64,000 bases of DNA from Odiellus spinosus (GCA_963920705.1 OY987237.1:8710601-8774600), one strand, 5' to 3'; counted from the first letter of the stretch, positions 21,546 through 35,876 are shown. The notes: generated by a model from the sequence alone, not told the origin. Numbers and translations: made by a program.

Positions 21546-24539
21546 CGTAGCTTATATTTTATACATTTTCTAGTAAATTATAGCTGAACGAGAATGATTC
21601 GAATAAATTTCAAACAACTTTCGACTTTTCACGAGAGGTGGGTGGAACATACGGAATATAATTAACTTTAGTGTTTCATATCTGCAATATTTTCAAATAT
21701 ATTTGTTACATTTTTAGCTCCATCCAAGTTTCCCGAAGGTACGGATTAAATCGCGAGACGTGAGACTTGACCTTTTAAGAACCCTAAAGAACATATCACT
21801 TTCGTACAAATGGGGTTATAACGTCAAGACATATACGTAGCAAAGACCAAGACGTGGAGATATCAAATTAAGGACATACCTTATATATGAAAAGTTTAAA
21901 ATCAAATTCAAAATTTCCATAAATGTATAATTAATTAATCAAAGATGACGGGGGTGATGGGTAATAGGATCAATTTAATTTTTTTCTTCTCATACTTTCA
22001 GGCATTCAAAGAGTGGGGAAGCCTTTATTACACTAGAAAACTGTGCTTTCGTGACCAGAATTAATTAAAATCCGAGACTGAAATGACTCTGTCCGTGCAC
22101 TGTGTGAAATTTAATTAAATAGAAGCATAGAATGGCTGTAGTACTAATAGCTTGATTACTTGAGCCCAATTCTACCCCTTAACATTTCTGTATTAATCTT
22201 TGTTTGGTGTACTAATACTTGTCTTAAGCCTTTGTTAAGATCTATAGCTTTTTCATCCTCAATTTCTTAATTAAAACAAAGGGGCAAAAAAGAATAGATA
22301 GAAATTAGCGCCACTCTACGGAGAAAGTTTTTTTTGTTGTTCTATACAGTTTAGCCTCTTATTTCATTAGGTTATTTTTAATTAAAAAAAGCATAATAAC
22401 TTAAAGGCAGACTGTTAGAAAAATATGTAGTTCAAACTTATTAAAATTGTTGTGTAGTAGTACTAAGAAGGATTCCATTTTCCAAACTGAAGGCGAGTAC
22501 TGATTGGTTGCTAATATAAATATATATAATATATAAAATAACTTAACAGCTTTACCTGGAACACCGAAGCTATGCCAGAAAAACATTTCTACAGGCGTTC
22601 TATGGGAAATTTATGTTAGAGTTTCATCCTGGTAGTTGGCTTTTCAAATTGGTGACAGTATTTTAATTACTTCGTTAAAATCTAAACCTATTAACTTAAA
22701 TACGCTTTTAGGAAAACTAGAAAATATTTCAGCTCGAAATTTAAATTTAATATTAGGGCTTAATTTAAAATTAATAATAATTGTTTAATTATCATTATAA
22801 CTAATATATTAAATTACAAAATGATATTATGTTAACTATTAAAACACGAATCAATTTTCATTAGGCTAAAGACTTCTTACTGATACAAAAAAGAAATACT
22901 TTTTCTTTGCCTGCTATAATAGAAGCGCTATTAAGGCAAATCTGAATTAGTAACGCTGATAATGATACTGCGGAGTGATATACAATCTTTAAAGAATTTC
23001 CAAAGTAGGTAGTAGCATTATCATTACCCAAAATCTTATTATCGGATATTTTCTCATGGATCTGAATATTAAATCTCCCGAGTAAAACGGCAAAGAAATC
23101 AAGGAAAATGAAAATGAGACCAAAATAAATAAAAAAAAATATATATATATATTTGGTTGAACTACTTTATCTTCTACATGAATTAACATTATGTATTACG
23201 TTTTGTCTAGCTTACAACTACTCTTGAACTGAAAATAAGTCCATTTAGTGGCTTAGAATCAATAAAGGGATAAGCTTTCAAAGAAAGAAAATCCCCTAAT
23301 GACAACATTATCAACTTTCCTTTCTCCTATATACCTTTAACTCTGTTGCCTTTAAGTTAATGAATGAAAAGCGGATGAAATTGCAATCAAGTAAGCTGAG
23401 GCAGATTGTTACATCAACTTAAATCTAATAGAAATAAAAGAACTTTTTGCAAAGTTGTCTTGCTGACAAAGGAAAAACTAACATACGAAGACTCTTTTGT
23501 CACCAAGAAGTCTTTATTTTGAATAATAATGAAGTTGAATAGCGCAACGGGGGATTGAAAAATGTGTTTTATTACATTTTTTCTTTAGGGAGTCCGTATT
23601 TTGGAGCTTTAACTAAATCAAAATTGGAAATAAATGAAAAACCTTGACAATCTTGTGTCATTGACATCACAATAGAATATGGACGGAGTGCTGAAGAGAA
23701 GTCACGTGATGTGACGTTACACAAAATGGGTTAAAGGACTTGGTTTACCGACTTAATGAAAAAGAGTACAACTAAAACAGACTGTGGTCACGTGATCCGA
23801 TTTCGTGGTTCTTTACCTTACATGTTACCATGTTTATATGTAACATCAGAAGCCTCCAAAAGCTAACAGACCGAGTTTCAGATGCGGTATTGATTAGATC
23901 TTGAAAAAAAGTTTATTTAACTTGGACCTTAAGTGTAAGATATGTTCCCATCAAAATATTTCCATTTCAACTCGTTGATACGATAAGAACAGACAAAATT
24001 AGAACTACATTGCGAAACTAGTCACATTTGATTATAATTCAAAGCAGATTTTAAAATAAAACCAAGATTAAGTCGAATAAAGTATAAGTAAATTAGAAAA
24101 TAAGGCTATCGTTGCATTTTTAATGTCTAGATCATCTAGAACAAATTGATTTTTTTTCTTGTCTTTCCTTTACGGTTTCCTCTAAACTTTTAATCAACTT
24201 TTGGAGTCTTCCTCGACATCTGTTTCCTAAAAAACTTATCTCTTTCTCTCGAATAAGATATTCACCGAAAATTAAACTAGAAACGTTTCTAAATCTCGGG
24301 GAGAAAAAAAAAAAAAAAAAAAAAAAAAATTGGTTCTAACGATACAATGCTCTTAAAACTTTGGCCCCTGAGAGCTTTGGGAAAATTTTCGGGCTTTTCT
24401 GGAAATGAAATTAAGACAATTCTAATCTACTGGGCGGGCGCCAAGACCTCACAAAAGTCAACAACTGGGATACGAAAAAGAACGACGTAAAAGCGCGTTT
24501 TCACGGTGCACGGCTATCCAAACACAAAATATAAAGGCC

Positions 24540-24760
24540 AATATGGATTATATTTTTAGTTATACTATAAAAAAACCTATACTCTAAATTTTATACGTCA
24601 GGGTTGATTCATTTTTAAGAAATTTAAAATTTAAAATGACAAATATTTATAACGTAATGAGATTCTAGAAGGTAATTAACGACAGTTTTTGTGTGAAACA
24701 TTCTGAATTATGTACTTCCACGAAAAAAGCTGCGCGAAATTAATCGTTTCACGTGCCACA
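24540..24760 (-). repeat. Dispersed repeat family J, minus orientation
   Basis: It ends with the reverse of the family J core: TACTTCCACGAAAAAAG, GCGCGAAA and TTTCACGTGCCAC. Upstream are the AT-rich block with AAGAAATTTAAAATT and the GTAATTAACGACAG block seen in the 59265 copy. Class unknown. Confidence 0.5.
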
Positions 24761-27700
24761 CCGGGCGATAAACAAAACTATTTATTTTTACGGTTGCGGT
24801 AACGTTTCGTATTGCTTTTTAAGGCTCTTTCCAAAATTGTTGTAAAAATTCCATTTGGATGTGACAGCTTGTTTTTAATCACCTTTTTGTTTCGCCAGCA
24901 AAAATTGATTTAATACATATTTCTTTAACAAGAGTCGAGATTCGACGCAATCGAAATGGCTTTGAGAGGTAGAGAATATATTGAAATATATATAACTAAC
25001 GTTTTTGCAAGATTTTTAATAGAATCGCGATTCTCAACAAACTATTTCGACTAATTCATTTTCCACCATGGTGCAATAAAGTAATTAGGTTATGGTTTCT
25101 GATTAAAAATTTCATCAGGTAAATTTTCTCCTTGAGTGGTTTCTTGTATGATTAAAATTGCCAATGGAAAACTTAAATCCCCTTTTACAATTCATAAAAC
25201 CATGTGAATACGCCTTTACAGAGAGTGAAGTTATATTAGAAAAGGGGGGAGAAGGGTGGCTGGACACGGGTCAGAGCGAAAAAAGAAAAATCGAAGAAAG
25301 TCCGGGTCATTCTGGCGAAATAATGGATCGAATGGAAGGCCGGCGAAATGTCACTCCGACCAAGAAAAATTGGCGCGCGTAGACCGCTTATAGGCGAACA
25401 ATATTTGAGTCTTATACGTGTTAGTTCAACATTCTCGAGTCAGCGATGAAATATGCCGGAGGTAAAAGCTTGAAAATTAATCTAAAACCCCAGTATCGCA
25501 AACATTGGTTCAATTAAGTCGGACGAACTACGTATATGTTTCTCTCATATATTCTCTTAATTGCGAAAAATCCGAGGAGGAGATGACACGTACGCGCCTA
25601 GAAATCAAACAAAATTAACTCTAATATTAACCCAGAATGTTTAGCCGTTACCCGTGAAACGTTTGCCCAAAGGCGACTGCACACCAGGGAATAATATTAG
25701 TGTCTGTAACTTAAGAATATTTTAGTTGCGTAGAAGTAGTATGACCAACTTCCCAGCGCTGTTTACTTCCCTATTCTACGGGTCTGCATTCCAGATAAGC
25801 ACGAAGAAAGATACGAAAAATAATACTTCAATTTCGAGTCTGTTATGAAAGATAAAGCCTCTCAAAGTCGCTATCGAAGCCCACCCACGAAATCCAAACA
25901 CCAACGGTTTAGGCCCACGACCAGAAAAGTTATTTTTTGGAGCTATCCTTCGCGGAAAAAATATGCAATGATATGTGCAGTGTGGTATTTGAATGTTCAA
26001 TGAACGTTGTACGAATTAAAAAAAAGTTGACACCTCCATGCGCGACTGGCTTTAGAATAAGGGTGTGTTCCATTTAGTTCTACAAGTACGTTTATTTCCT
26101 ATTAAGGGGGGAAAAAACTAAAAAGGCTTTAATTGAAGACGACAAATGTCCCACATTCCTTACACTAAACTGAATAAACTCTAAGAAGGAATGTTATATG
26201 AAATTGGAGGGAGGAAGTATAGATGATAAATGCTCGTGTCCCAGTGTGGACTATTCTATACTTGATAGAACACTTGAGTTCGTACAAAGCCCACCCACGT
26301 CTTACTATAAACTTATTTATGCTGACGTGAATTGGTAATGACAAGTTATTTTCTTCATTTCTTGATAAAACTGTGTCAAAGGAAGTTCAAGTTCAGTTTG
26401 TAACTCTCCATTCGAAAGCTTTTTCCTTATTTGCAAACGTTCTTGTACAAACTTTACACAAATTGGACAAATTTGAGATGGATAGTGCGCTGCAAACACT
26501 TTTTCAATATTGATTTAGAATTGTGTCAAAGGCAACGGCAACGCTTTTGGAATGTTAGGGATACGCGCTTGCCAGTAGCATTCATCTGAACTACAACAGA
26601 TGCATTCAGTGAAAATGAAAACAAAAATACGACTCTTTTTATATATATTTGAGATGGGCAAGGGGGTTATAACCTTTTTCAAAGTAAGTTTCAATTAGTA
26701 TCAAAGGCAAGGCAATGCATTTCGAAGGCAACTTCTTTACAATTACAATAACTACCAACTGTATTACAGGCCAAGTCTTAAAAATTATATTGAAGGTAAA
26801 CAAAAACCTGTTTACGGATAAACTCTATAACCAAGATAGATTGTCGTTTCACTTAGGGCCACAGTTAGATAATGTTACGATTAAGATGGTAACGTGAAAG
26901 AATTCACGCTGTCCAAATTGAGGCCGGACACTTCCGCGATGAGTTTTTGTACCCTTCTATATTATTTCACCATGTCACTGGTCATTTAAGTGTGGAATCT
27001 ATCGGGTTTGAGTATCGTTACGTTTAACTCTGTATGACCGTGGTCAAGTTATGTCGTATTACGATTGCGACTCAATAAATTTCGTCTGGATATCGAAAAC
27101 TGTTTTTGACAGTTTATTTTTATATATTTTTTAAATAAAGGACAGATATAACTTGATATCGAAAATGAGAAGCTACTCTTTAGCAAATTAAGTTAAAGAT
27201 GAGGCGGAATGATACATAATGTAAATGCTCATTGAAATGAAAGTAGTTATTGAAAACTTCACTTGACCATGAGTGGATACCGCCATTTCCACGCAACTTG
27301 ACAGTGAATTAAAAGACTTTGCTTTAGGCTTAGAACTTGAGTTGAGTCGTGATAAGATATACGCGTGATGTTATATAGGTTTAGATGTCAGTTACTCTGG
27401 GAAGAATAAGTTCAAATCCTTTATAGATGATCAGGATTGATCAATAGATCTTCGTTTGATACGTGACGCCAAACTGTTAGAAAGTATAGTTCGTAAATAT
27501 AAACTTTTCATGGATCAGATACAGACAGGAGACTCTAGTCGATGACCTAAATACTTTTCATTTTCATTCTCGCCTTCAAAAGGAGATGACAAATACTACT
27601 TTTAACCTTCAGGGGTTTAATATTATATTTAAAATATAAAATTCTCTAGTTACGTCTGTCTGTCTGTTTGCGATGAACGCTAAAATGTACACAAAAAATT

Positions 27701-27763
27701 AAGCACACTATGATAAACGTCATTGTAAATTCCGCTTGAATCACGAGCTTCATTTCAAATGTC

Positions 27764-28027
27764 AATTAAGCCTAATTTTCGACGTCGATTAAGCCTAATT
27801 TTCAACGTCGATTAAGCCTAATCTCCAACGTCGATTAAGCCCAATTTCCAACGAGGTTTAAGCCTAATTTCAAATGTAGGCTAAGCCTAATTTCCAACGA
27901 GGATTAAGCCTAATAATTTCCAACGAGGATTAAGCCTAATTTCCAACGATATTAAGCCTAATTTCCAACGAGGATTAAGCCTAATTTCCATCACCGATTA
28001 AGCCTAATTTCCATCGCCGATTAAGCC
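27764..28027 (+). repeat. Minisatellite of about 24 bp units, 11 copies
   Basis: The unit GATTAAGCCTAATTTCC plus AACGAGG repeats about eleven times with small changes: first copies CGACGTC, later CCAACGAGG, last CCATCGCC. One unit has a 3 bp insertion and one a 3 bp deletion. The gradual drift along the array indicates local unequal exchange or slippage. The core TTAGGCTTA on the other strand resembles but is not a telomere repeat. Confidence 0.9.
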
Positions 28028-29569
28028 ATCTGATAATATGGCCGAAATACTCAGTTTTATATTTTTGCTACCTTTTAATAAGATAAGAAAACAAATTATA
28101 TATAGAAAATTGAAACACGTTCAGTCAGAATATAGATTGAAATATTTGGTTTCTAGCTTTCCGGAAATTCCCGAATAATTTATATTATTTGATTATTAAA
28201 TTAAAATTCAATTACCAAAAATGCATCAAATTATTATATTTCTGAACTGCATGAGTTTAAACACTAGCTTTCTAAGAATTTAATCCAATTAATATAGACC
28301 CTTTTCGTCAAATCAAATACAGTACAGGAGATACTGAGATTTTACGCTCACGATTTAAATATGTGTATTGTTTTGTTTTATATACAGTTAAATGCAAACC
28401 TTGAACTACTTTTTCCCCCGTTAAACCTAATTTCTTGGAAAAGTGAAGCAAGGTCCATAAAGCGTGCGCTATAGGAAGTAAAGGTCCCCCAACCATGCAC
28501 CGAGTGAACTAGGGGCAAAAACAAGCGTAGATCTAGGTTGTAGGACCACAATTTTGGGCAAGGAATTCAAACGCACCTAGATCTTCATTAGTTGCCATTA
28601 CTTCAAGTTCGCTCCTACGTTCGCAACGTGTGTACCAGCCTTTAGATCAAAATGTCCGTACAAATTCCAGACGATAAAATAAATCAAAGAGGGTGATAGA
28701 AAAGATGCCATTAACTTTCAACTTCGGAAACGGCCGCGGTGAGGATGGAATATTTGCCTTTAAACGGACGTGCGGAGGGCTATGGTGCCGTTATAACGAA
28801 GCTGCTAGATGGCAAAAGGGAACTCCCCCTTCTCTCTCGATTAAGCCGCGGGGGTTAAGTTAGTAAAGAGCCTTCTACGAAAGGCCCGGGTTAATTATTT
28901 CTGCAGACGTCGACTGAAAACGCTGATAAGATTCGCGAAAGCGACAGAGCTAAAAGCTTGGAGGAATTAGAGGAGAGTCCCCAACTGACAGTTCCACATA
29001 GAGGGTTACCAGTTCATATCAAAATTTTAAACATTCCCTTTGTCCTGAAGTTTTCTTACGCTCGAAGTTCAAGTTTTAACTACGGCAGATATTGTTTTTA
29101 TGAAACGGAGCTAGACACTCCCCCTCTCTGTACCAAATTGGGCGGTTTAAAAAGATGAAAAGCTGGACGCGCGTAGGAGTACGACTTAGGTACAGTCAAT
29201 TTATCTATACATTGAAGTAGTAGGCGACTCTTCTACCTAATTCTTCTAAGCTAAAAGGAGAGAAAATGAAAGCGAAAGCCCATCAGCTATCCAGAAAATT
29301 TCGGCACTTCCCTATTATAAAGGCTTAGCTGCAAGATATAGAGGGAATAAAATTACATCAACCAGTCCCGCATAGCGAGCATTCTTACAGATTCGTCATC
29401 AATGCGGCTATGTGGAAAGCAATATGGACCGACATACATAATTCTTCTTCAAGGGGATTAATTGCACTAAACCATATTTCTGGCTATTATAAGAAGATCA
29501 TACCAAAAAAGAAGAAATATTCAAATATATTAAAGGAAAATACTATTTTTTTCTTCACTTAAAGTAAGG

Positions 29570-29815
29570 CTCCAAAATGAAAATTGAGTACAATTTTCGT
29601 AAAGATACTTTAAAAACGATACAAAAAATAACCTCAACAACAAAAATTAATGTTTTATAATCGCCATTTTTGAAATTTTTAAATAAAAATTCTCATCAAT
29701 AACACGTGGCTATCTGTAGATTCTATAGTTGATTCTGGCACGGTCTTCTTAGCGCGGTCTTTTTCGTTAAAGTACTTAATCCAGAAAGTCCTACCTCTTA
29801 TATCGGAAATGATAT
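29570..29815 (+). repeat. Dispersed repeat family J
   Basis: It shares with other copies GAGTACAATTTTCGTAAAGA, CGCCATTTTTGAAATTTTT, ACACGTGGCTAT, TTCTGGCACG, GCGGTCTTTTTCGT and AGTACTTAATCCAGAAAGTC. No ORF and no terminal inverted repeats. Confidence 0.6.
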
Positions 29816-32334
29816 TATCTATACATTTTCTGCTTATAAAGTAAAGCAATTACTATTCCGTGTTTCATTACTGACCTCATTGTACTAGTATCTATTTTAA
29901 ATACCAAGTTTCGCGATGATTGAGGATATGTTGCTTCGCTTCGCTATTAATTTTGACGTAAAGTGTACAGCTACGCGGGGCAGCGAGCAATCTAAGGTAA
30001 TACGCTTAAAGAAAGCGAGGGCGGCACGTTTAACTAACGAGATGAGTTTTCTTTGACCTCCCAAGACAAAAATAAGAAGGGGTTGGGCTAAAAAAGCGCC
30101 GATCAATCAAGTATATATACTAACAAGTTCCCCGGAAAAAGCTTCTTAACGAAGAGATTACCAAATCTTTTTTATTTTTTTGTTGGACCAAAAAAAGCGA
30201 TAATTCCGCGAAATATTCTACATTGCCTTATGTTCTAATATTATGTTTCGCGACGAGGAAATTCTATATGAAATTATGTATATCACATGCCACAAAAGAA
30301 AGTTTTCCTAGCGTCATATAGAGACATATTTCTGTTCATCTGGAGTTGGTGTAATGGATAATGCCAATCTCTCACATCATTCCATAAAAAGCAGCTTTAA
30401 CCTGGGTAAACCTACTAGCCCATCACTTAAAACTAGCCAAAAAAAGTCATCACCCCTGTCTAGCTCAAGTGATTTGGACTCTTCTCTCGAAATTTTGAGT
30501 TGGGAGAGAGGGATGGAATTTAGGCGGGCCACACATGGCTATGTTGTCTTCCCCCTACACCGGTATGTCTCCTAGATTCGAGTGTCTGGAATCAGAATCT
30601 GCCGGTACATTTGACCTTTGCTGATGGTACGGGCGTTGTTTAGACTTTTGGTAATGCTGAGGCAGATTGATACACAAAGTCAAACCTCTTAGAAAAAAAC
30701 GGAGTGTCAATTCCTTTTGAACACTACTTTAGCAAGCTAAAGAAGCCATAGAACTTGATTTATAATAGGCTTATCAACAATGGGTACCTATTTTGAAGTA
30801 CCCTAACGTTTATTTAATCATTCAGGACACTTTTGAAACAGACCTGACCAATTTTGAAACTATACTAAGTTAACTTGATAATTTGGACATGTAATTTCGA
30901 TATCCCTATATCAAATTTCATAATTAGGTTTGTAATTTCGTTGAATTTTCTGCGACAAGGTATACGGTTTAATCCGTGGAGAGCTTAGCTAAGGCAAGTC
31001 TGACCTGAAAATTTTACCTAACTCAGTTTATACGCTAGAAAATGAGAAATATAATATTAATGCCAAGGTTTTGCCAGCCGCTATAGATAGGAAAACTCAT
31101 TTCAGGCGTGAAAGAGCTTTGATTAATTACCAGTGGGAAATAGATTCGGCTACAGAATCCACCTTTTCTTCGGTACCCAAGTAATCCACTAGCTGCTAAA
31201 GATTTATCTCACACATATATGCAGTCAATACGTATCAAGACATATAGTACTGTTGGGTCCAATGGAATTGAGACAATGTAGTGATAGGCATGATGGGGAA
31301 AAGAAAATAAGAAAATTATACCTGACTGCCTTTTATTCTACTGCTTCTGTCAATTAGTTACTCGTGTTAGTAGTCAGTGTTACCCGAGACTGGGCTAATG
31401 GTATTAGAATGGTCTCCTAGCCTTTGGTAAAGGTTTTTAGTTTGTGAGTGAAACTTCTACACTCTTCTAATTCACTCATTTTCTCGCGTTACGATCTCTT
31501 AATTTACTTCCTGTTACCATGGAGGTTAGAGAACAGGATTCGAGGGTAATATGTAAAAATATAAAATGACATATTCCCAAAGGCAGCGCCACGGGTAGGC
31601 CTTGCTCATGGACCATTAATAAAATTCAAGGGGGCACAGAAATATGATCCGTATATTTTGATAAATACTCCTAGCTCTGCTTTACAGCTGTTTTTTTTTT
31701 ATTTATTTAGAACCGTTACTGTAGAGACGTCATGCATGTTTGTAATGCGTTATAAGCAGTGGAATTTACAGTGATGTTTCTCCTATATAAACAATGGTAA
31801 CAAACCAACTGGTGTATTTTATATATTTACCTATAGTGGAGCTATATTTGACTTCCGTTTCCGGAATCATAATACAATGATAAAGATTTTTTTTTAATTT
31901 TTTTTATTTTTTTCCTACGAACTTGTAGAATTTGCTTAATATTTTTTTGTACTATTAGAAACCCATATTAAAAATTGTATATTTTGGTAAGTTTGTTACA
32001 TCTTTCTGAATCTATATTATCCAATAATAAACCTTCTACTCCAGGGATTATTTTTCCTTTAAACTCTAGCTAATCTTCAGCCCTCATTCTTTCCCTACAG
32101 CATATTGAGCTATAAGGCTGAGATATCCTAATAGAATGTGTCTTATATGTCCATATATATACTAATTAATAATATTGATACTAATTTAATAATTCCACCG
32201 ATAATGATGGCAGCTTTCCCCTTTCTTTTCCAGTCTATATCCCTCAATTTAATCGGGATTAAGATATTGGAACCTGCCAGGTAAGGTCTATGGGGTGTGA
32301 GACACGTTTGACCTAATTAACTTATAATGATTTA

Positions 32335-32530
32335 AAGTGAGGCTGTCATGGATTTTTTACTAACTCCAAATGGAATTTGAGTAGAATTTTCGGAAAGATC
32401 GTTAAAAAACGCTTCAAAATATGTCTACATATGTCGTAGAAAAAATACCGCTAAAGTAAGAAATCACATTTTATCGCGATTTTCGAAATTTTTAAAATAA
32501 ATATTCCCCACAATAGGGAGTCAGCAAGGG
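32335..32530 (+). repeat. Dispersed repeat family J, left part
   Basis: It has GAGGCTGTCATGGATTT, TTTGAGTAGAATTTTCGG, AAGATCGTTAAAAAACGC and GATTTTCGAAATTTTTAAA. The family J right core (GGCACGTGATAAGGTCG to AGAGTCCTACCTTTCG) resumes at about 33069-33142, so the copy may be split by the family D insertion and other sequence. Confidence 0.55.
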
Positions 32531-32603
32531 AGACATTGATACGTCAGATGTTTCTATCTCTAACCTCGGTGTCATCCCCTTAGTGAGGGAGCTACAGTAT
32601 TAG

Positions 32604-32919
32604 CAAGAATCCATTCAGGTTCCATAAGAATATGGGAGCATAGCTTTAGCCTCTGGTACCATCCTCCCAAACTTTGCAACAAAAGTTCGTCTGCAATTTT
32701 CGCAACATTTGTACGCTTAGATCTTTTTTCGGCCGGCTCCATTTTTATTGCCCAAAATATTATGTCAAGGTCGTTAGTGGCGCGGGTTAATAATAGATGT
32801 CAGGAGCGATTTACTTGAAAAATCGATTCGAAGCGGACGAACTTTTGCTACAAAGTTTGGGAGGATGGTTATTGAATCGTGGCCCTCCAATATTATTATG
32901 GAACCAGAATGAATTCTTG
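32604..32919 (-). mobile_element. Family D MITE, 316 bp, 7 bp target duplication
   Basis: The ends CAAGAATCCATTCAGG and, inverted, CAAGAATTCATTCTGG enclose long arms with CCATCCTCCCAAACTTTG facing its complement. Exact GTATTAG repeats lie at 32597-32603 and 32920-32926. It matches the copy at 35877-36192 over its full 316 bp in the opposite orientation. Non-autonomous. Confidence 0.88.
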
Positions 32920-34771
32920 GTATTAGCCATTACAAACGCTCCCCCAGTAAGGGGGTTCCATGACGTCAGGCTTTCTTTTCCCCTTGGTTCTTTGCTGTCT
33001 CCCTATACTTCGTCATCATTATGGTCGCGTGCCTATTATGGTACCTTACATTTGATTCTCGCGCATTCCGGCACGTGATAAGGTCGTTTTCGCGCGGTAT
33101 TTTTTGTGAAAGTACTTAATCCAGAGAGTCCTACCTTTCGTATCAAACTTATGGTTAATTATGTTGCATTTGGACAGAAAAAAAATCTATATATTTCTAA
33201 AAAGAATCGTGTCAATCTATAGGTTTAAAATATTGAGATTTTTTAGCCTCACCTTTCTAATAAAGAGTGGTTTATTTATGTAAAAATACATAAAATAAAG
33301 GTTGTTCTGCGCGCTATACCTAGTAAAGACGTTTATACCATCGCGTACCATCGCATAAACAAGAGTAAATATTATATTACAAAGTATAATCGAGTTGGTC
33401 TTGAAAAAGAGGAACAAAACACGTATTGCGGTAAATCTAAAACCGGCTGTGTATAATATTTCATCGATCTAATATATAAAACGCCCTGCAGGCTCGATCT
33501 TATTGGAGTATGAAATGAGTTGGAGAAAACTACATTTATTTTTATTTGTCTTTGCGTGGGAATTTCCCGGCTCCTTGTTTATTTATATTCCTTTTCATCG
33601 CGTACATATCCTTTCATTCGTTTACCTTTCATCACGAAACACCTGTTTGATTAATTGAGTATTCTACTTAAAATTAGACTAGAAATATAAAATATTTTGA
33701 AGTCTTAATATTTACCCATTTTATTTGTATATAGTAAGTTTCAGTATACTTCCATTCAAGATAACTTTTAAAGAGTTAGTCGCATCAATATTCTTAAATG
33801 TTACAGAATATGGTACGCATCAAAATGAATTCCATTCAAACCTATTGAAACGCGCGATTTCTACTGACAACTGAATAGATATGGCGCCAGGAGAAGTAAG
33901 ATGTGCCGTATTGAGTGTGGCTGCAATCTAGGCCTATTTATAATTCATCCAATCAGAGGAGATTTATTTTGAATTGCTTTCAGTCTGAGAACAGTTAACG
34001 AATATTTTCATTTAAGTAATAAAAAATAGTCCCAATTACACCAATAAACGTGCATGAATGTATTCTTGACCGGTTTAAATGAATTACAGCTTGTAAGTAG
34101 AACTTTTTTTCCTTATTTAAACATTAACGCGATAAGCAAAAACTTAAGCCTTGCCTTAGTCTGGTAGAATGTAAAGAAAATAACTATTTGCCAGTACGAC
34201 GCCCTGAATAATTTGAAAACTTAATAAAGAAATGTATTCATGATGGTTAAACTTGCAAGGTTTCCATTACGGCAAACCTCCATTACTTGAGGTATGAATT
34301 ATACCGTAACCAATCACTATCAAGCGACACATTTTAAATTTCGATCGAGAGAGAAAACGAGTTCTATCCCCATGAATGAGTAAATAGACCCTTAAAAATA
34401 TTTCGCCTGCATGTTTTCTTTCCTGTAGTAGTAGAGGATTTCTTAAAAAAGGGGGTCGAAAGAAGTGGGAGGGTTTCGCAGGGATCAGCCGTGGCGCCAT
34501 CCTAGTCTATCTTTTTCACTTTTTATAGTTTTTTTTTTCCGTCTGCTTCAAAACTATTAGTGTAAATTGTAAGGCTTAGGAAAGGAAACTATTTTTAGGG
34601 AATTCTAATTTATCCGCGGTTTTAGAGAACGATTTAAAATAAAAATGAATCGATTAATTGGCAAAGGTGGTTCGGTTTGTTCCGTTAAAAATTGTTTAAG
34701 CGTTAGTCGTGGACAAAGTTCACTGATTAAAAACAAAGCGAGTATGCATCGACTACCTAATGATAAGAATT

Positions 34772-35017
34772 CAGGGACGGAAATAAGCACAAGTCACTGG
34801 TCATTTGTCCGATAAATTTTCCAAATGTCCGATAACTTTTTATTTTTAAGAGGGGGTCACTGGACAAATGTCCGATAAAAAAAAGTACTTTTTAATATAG
34901 GAAATGTAGCATTGTCCGGCAATTTTGTTAAATGTCCGATAACTTTTGAATTTTAAAGGGGGGGGGGGGGTTACTGGACATTTGTCCAATAAGAAAAATT
35001 TCTTATTTCCGTCCCTG
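34772..35017. mobile_element. Family E MITE, 246 bp
   Basis: Terminal inverted repeats CAGGGACGGAAATAAG at both ends; the interior is built of repeated, inverted copies of GGACAAATGTCCG. It has a G-run near 34957. The CAGGG ends recall hAT elements, but no clean 8 bp duplication is visible (only AGAAT is shared on both flanks). The partner copy is at 60235-60475. Confidence 0.8.
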
Positions 35018-35876
35018 GAGAATAATGGATAAAGCGTATTGGATAAAGCGTATTATAACTAGTTACGAAGTTGACGACAATGTAATGCAGACGACAGTAT
35101 ACCGATTCCCGAGACAGAGACTGCCAGAATATCTCTAGCAACCTAGAGGGACTGCCACAAGTTTTCGTAAAACTTGGAAAAATTGGCCGTAAATTCCAAC
35201 CAATCAGAGAAATCCTCATTTCCTCCGGTTCACGGGGAGAATGTATTACGGGTAAACTCGCTTGTAGGATAATATTTTTAAGCGTCTATTGAAATTTGGT
35301 GCAACAAACCCTTTGCTGAGATTAATTTAGCTGAATTATATATGGTTTCAAATGGGTATCATCTCTTTTGAGACTATAGATTTCGCTAAGAGAAAAGGCT
35401 TGGATGAAAATCAATCATTTGTTAAGCTCGGAGACCAATATAGGATTAAAGTTTTCCCAATACCAACAACAATGCATTGATCCAATATCTCGATACACCT
35501 GCGACTCGATTGTCGGGTCTGTTTCGATGACTAGATTTCAACAAACTAGATGAGTAAGATAAACGTATTAAACTATAAGTGGCTGTTATGAAAAGAGAAC
35601 AGTAAGAAGCTGTTCTTCTTATGAACGCCAGGTTTTGTTATGAAAGTTATCAATTAAGAAGATTGTTAACAGTCCTAAATAGCTTGAAAGCTACCCTTAA
35701 CAGTACTTTGCTCACGTTATACTTCTATATAAGTTTGCATAACGTACGTCGAATGATTTCATAGCCTGTCCTGTCTAATGACTGAATGGTTCAAGCTGAA
35801 ACCTCTTAATCGAATTACACGTGGTACATACACTTTGCAATAAAAATCAAAATGTATTAAGTTCATGAATCATTAG

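Larger units (their letters stand above)
18693..27763. other. 9 kb gene-free stretch
   Basis: No exon with family resemblance was found on either strand. It holds a family A copy (21254-21545), a family J copy (24540-24760), a poly(A) run (about 24306-24329), an (AT)n run near 23140 and otherwise plain AT-rich sequence. The open frames of 60-75 codons show no recognisable protein motif. Confidence 0.6.
28028..34771. other. Gene-free stretch with repeats
   Basis: No supported exon. It contains two family J copies and a family D element, listed separately. Open frames here either overlap repeats or lack protein-like composition. Confidence 0.55.

Noticed and set aside
23660-23850. Similarity to 36660-36830 (GATGTGACGTTACAC block)
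   Set aside because: Only a short block clearly matches; too diverged to define a repeat family or borders.
25158-25382. Open frame of 74 codons, charged, GEGWLDTGQSEKRK type
   Set aside because: No domain signature, no splice context and no neighbouring exon; composition alone does not support a gene.
27764-28027. CRISPR-like or telomere-like array
   Set aside because: Units are contiguous, with drifting spacers of fixed small size, in a eukaryotic genome; TTAGGCTTA is not a telomeric repeat and the array is interstitial.
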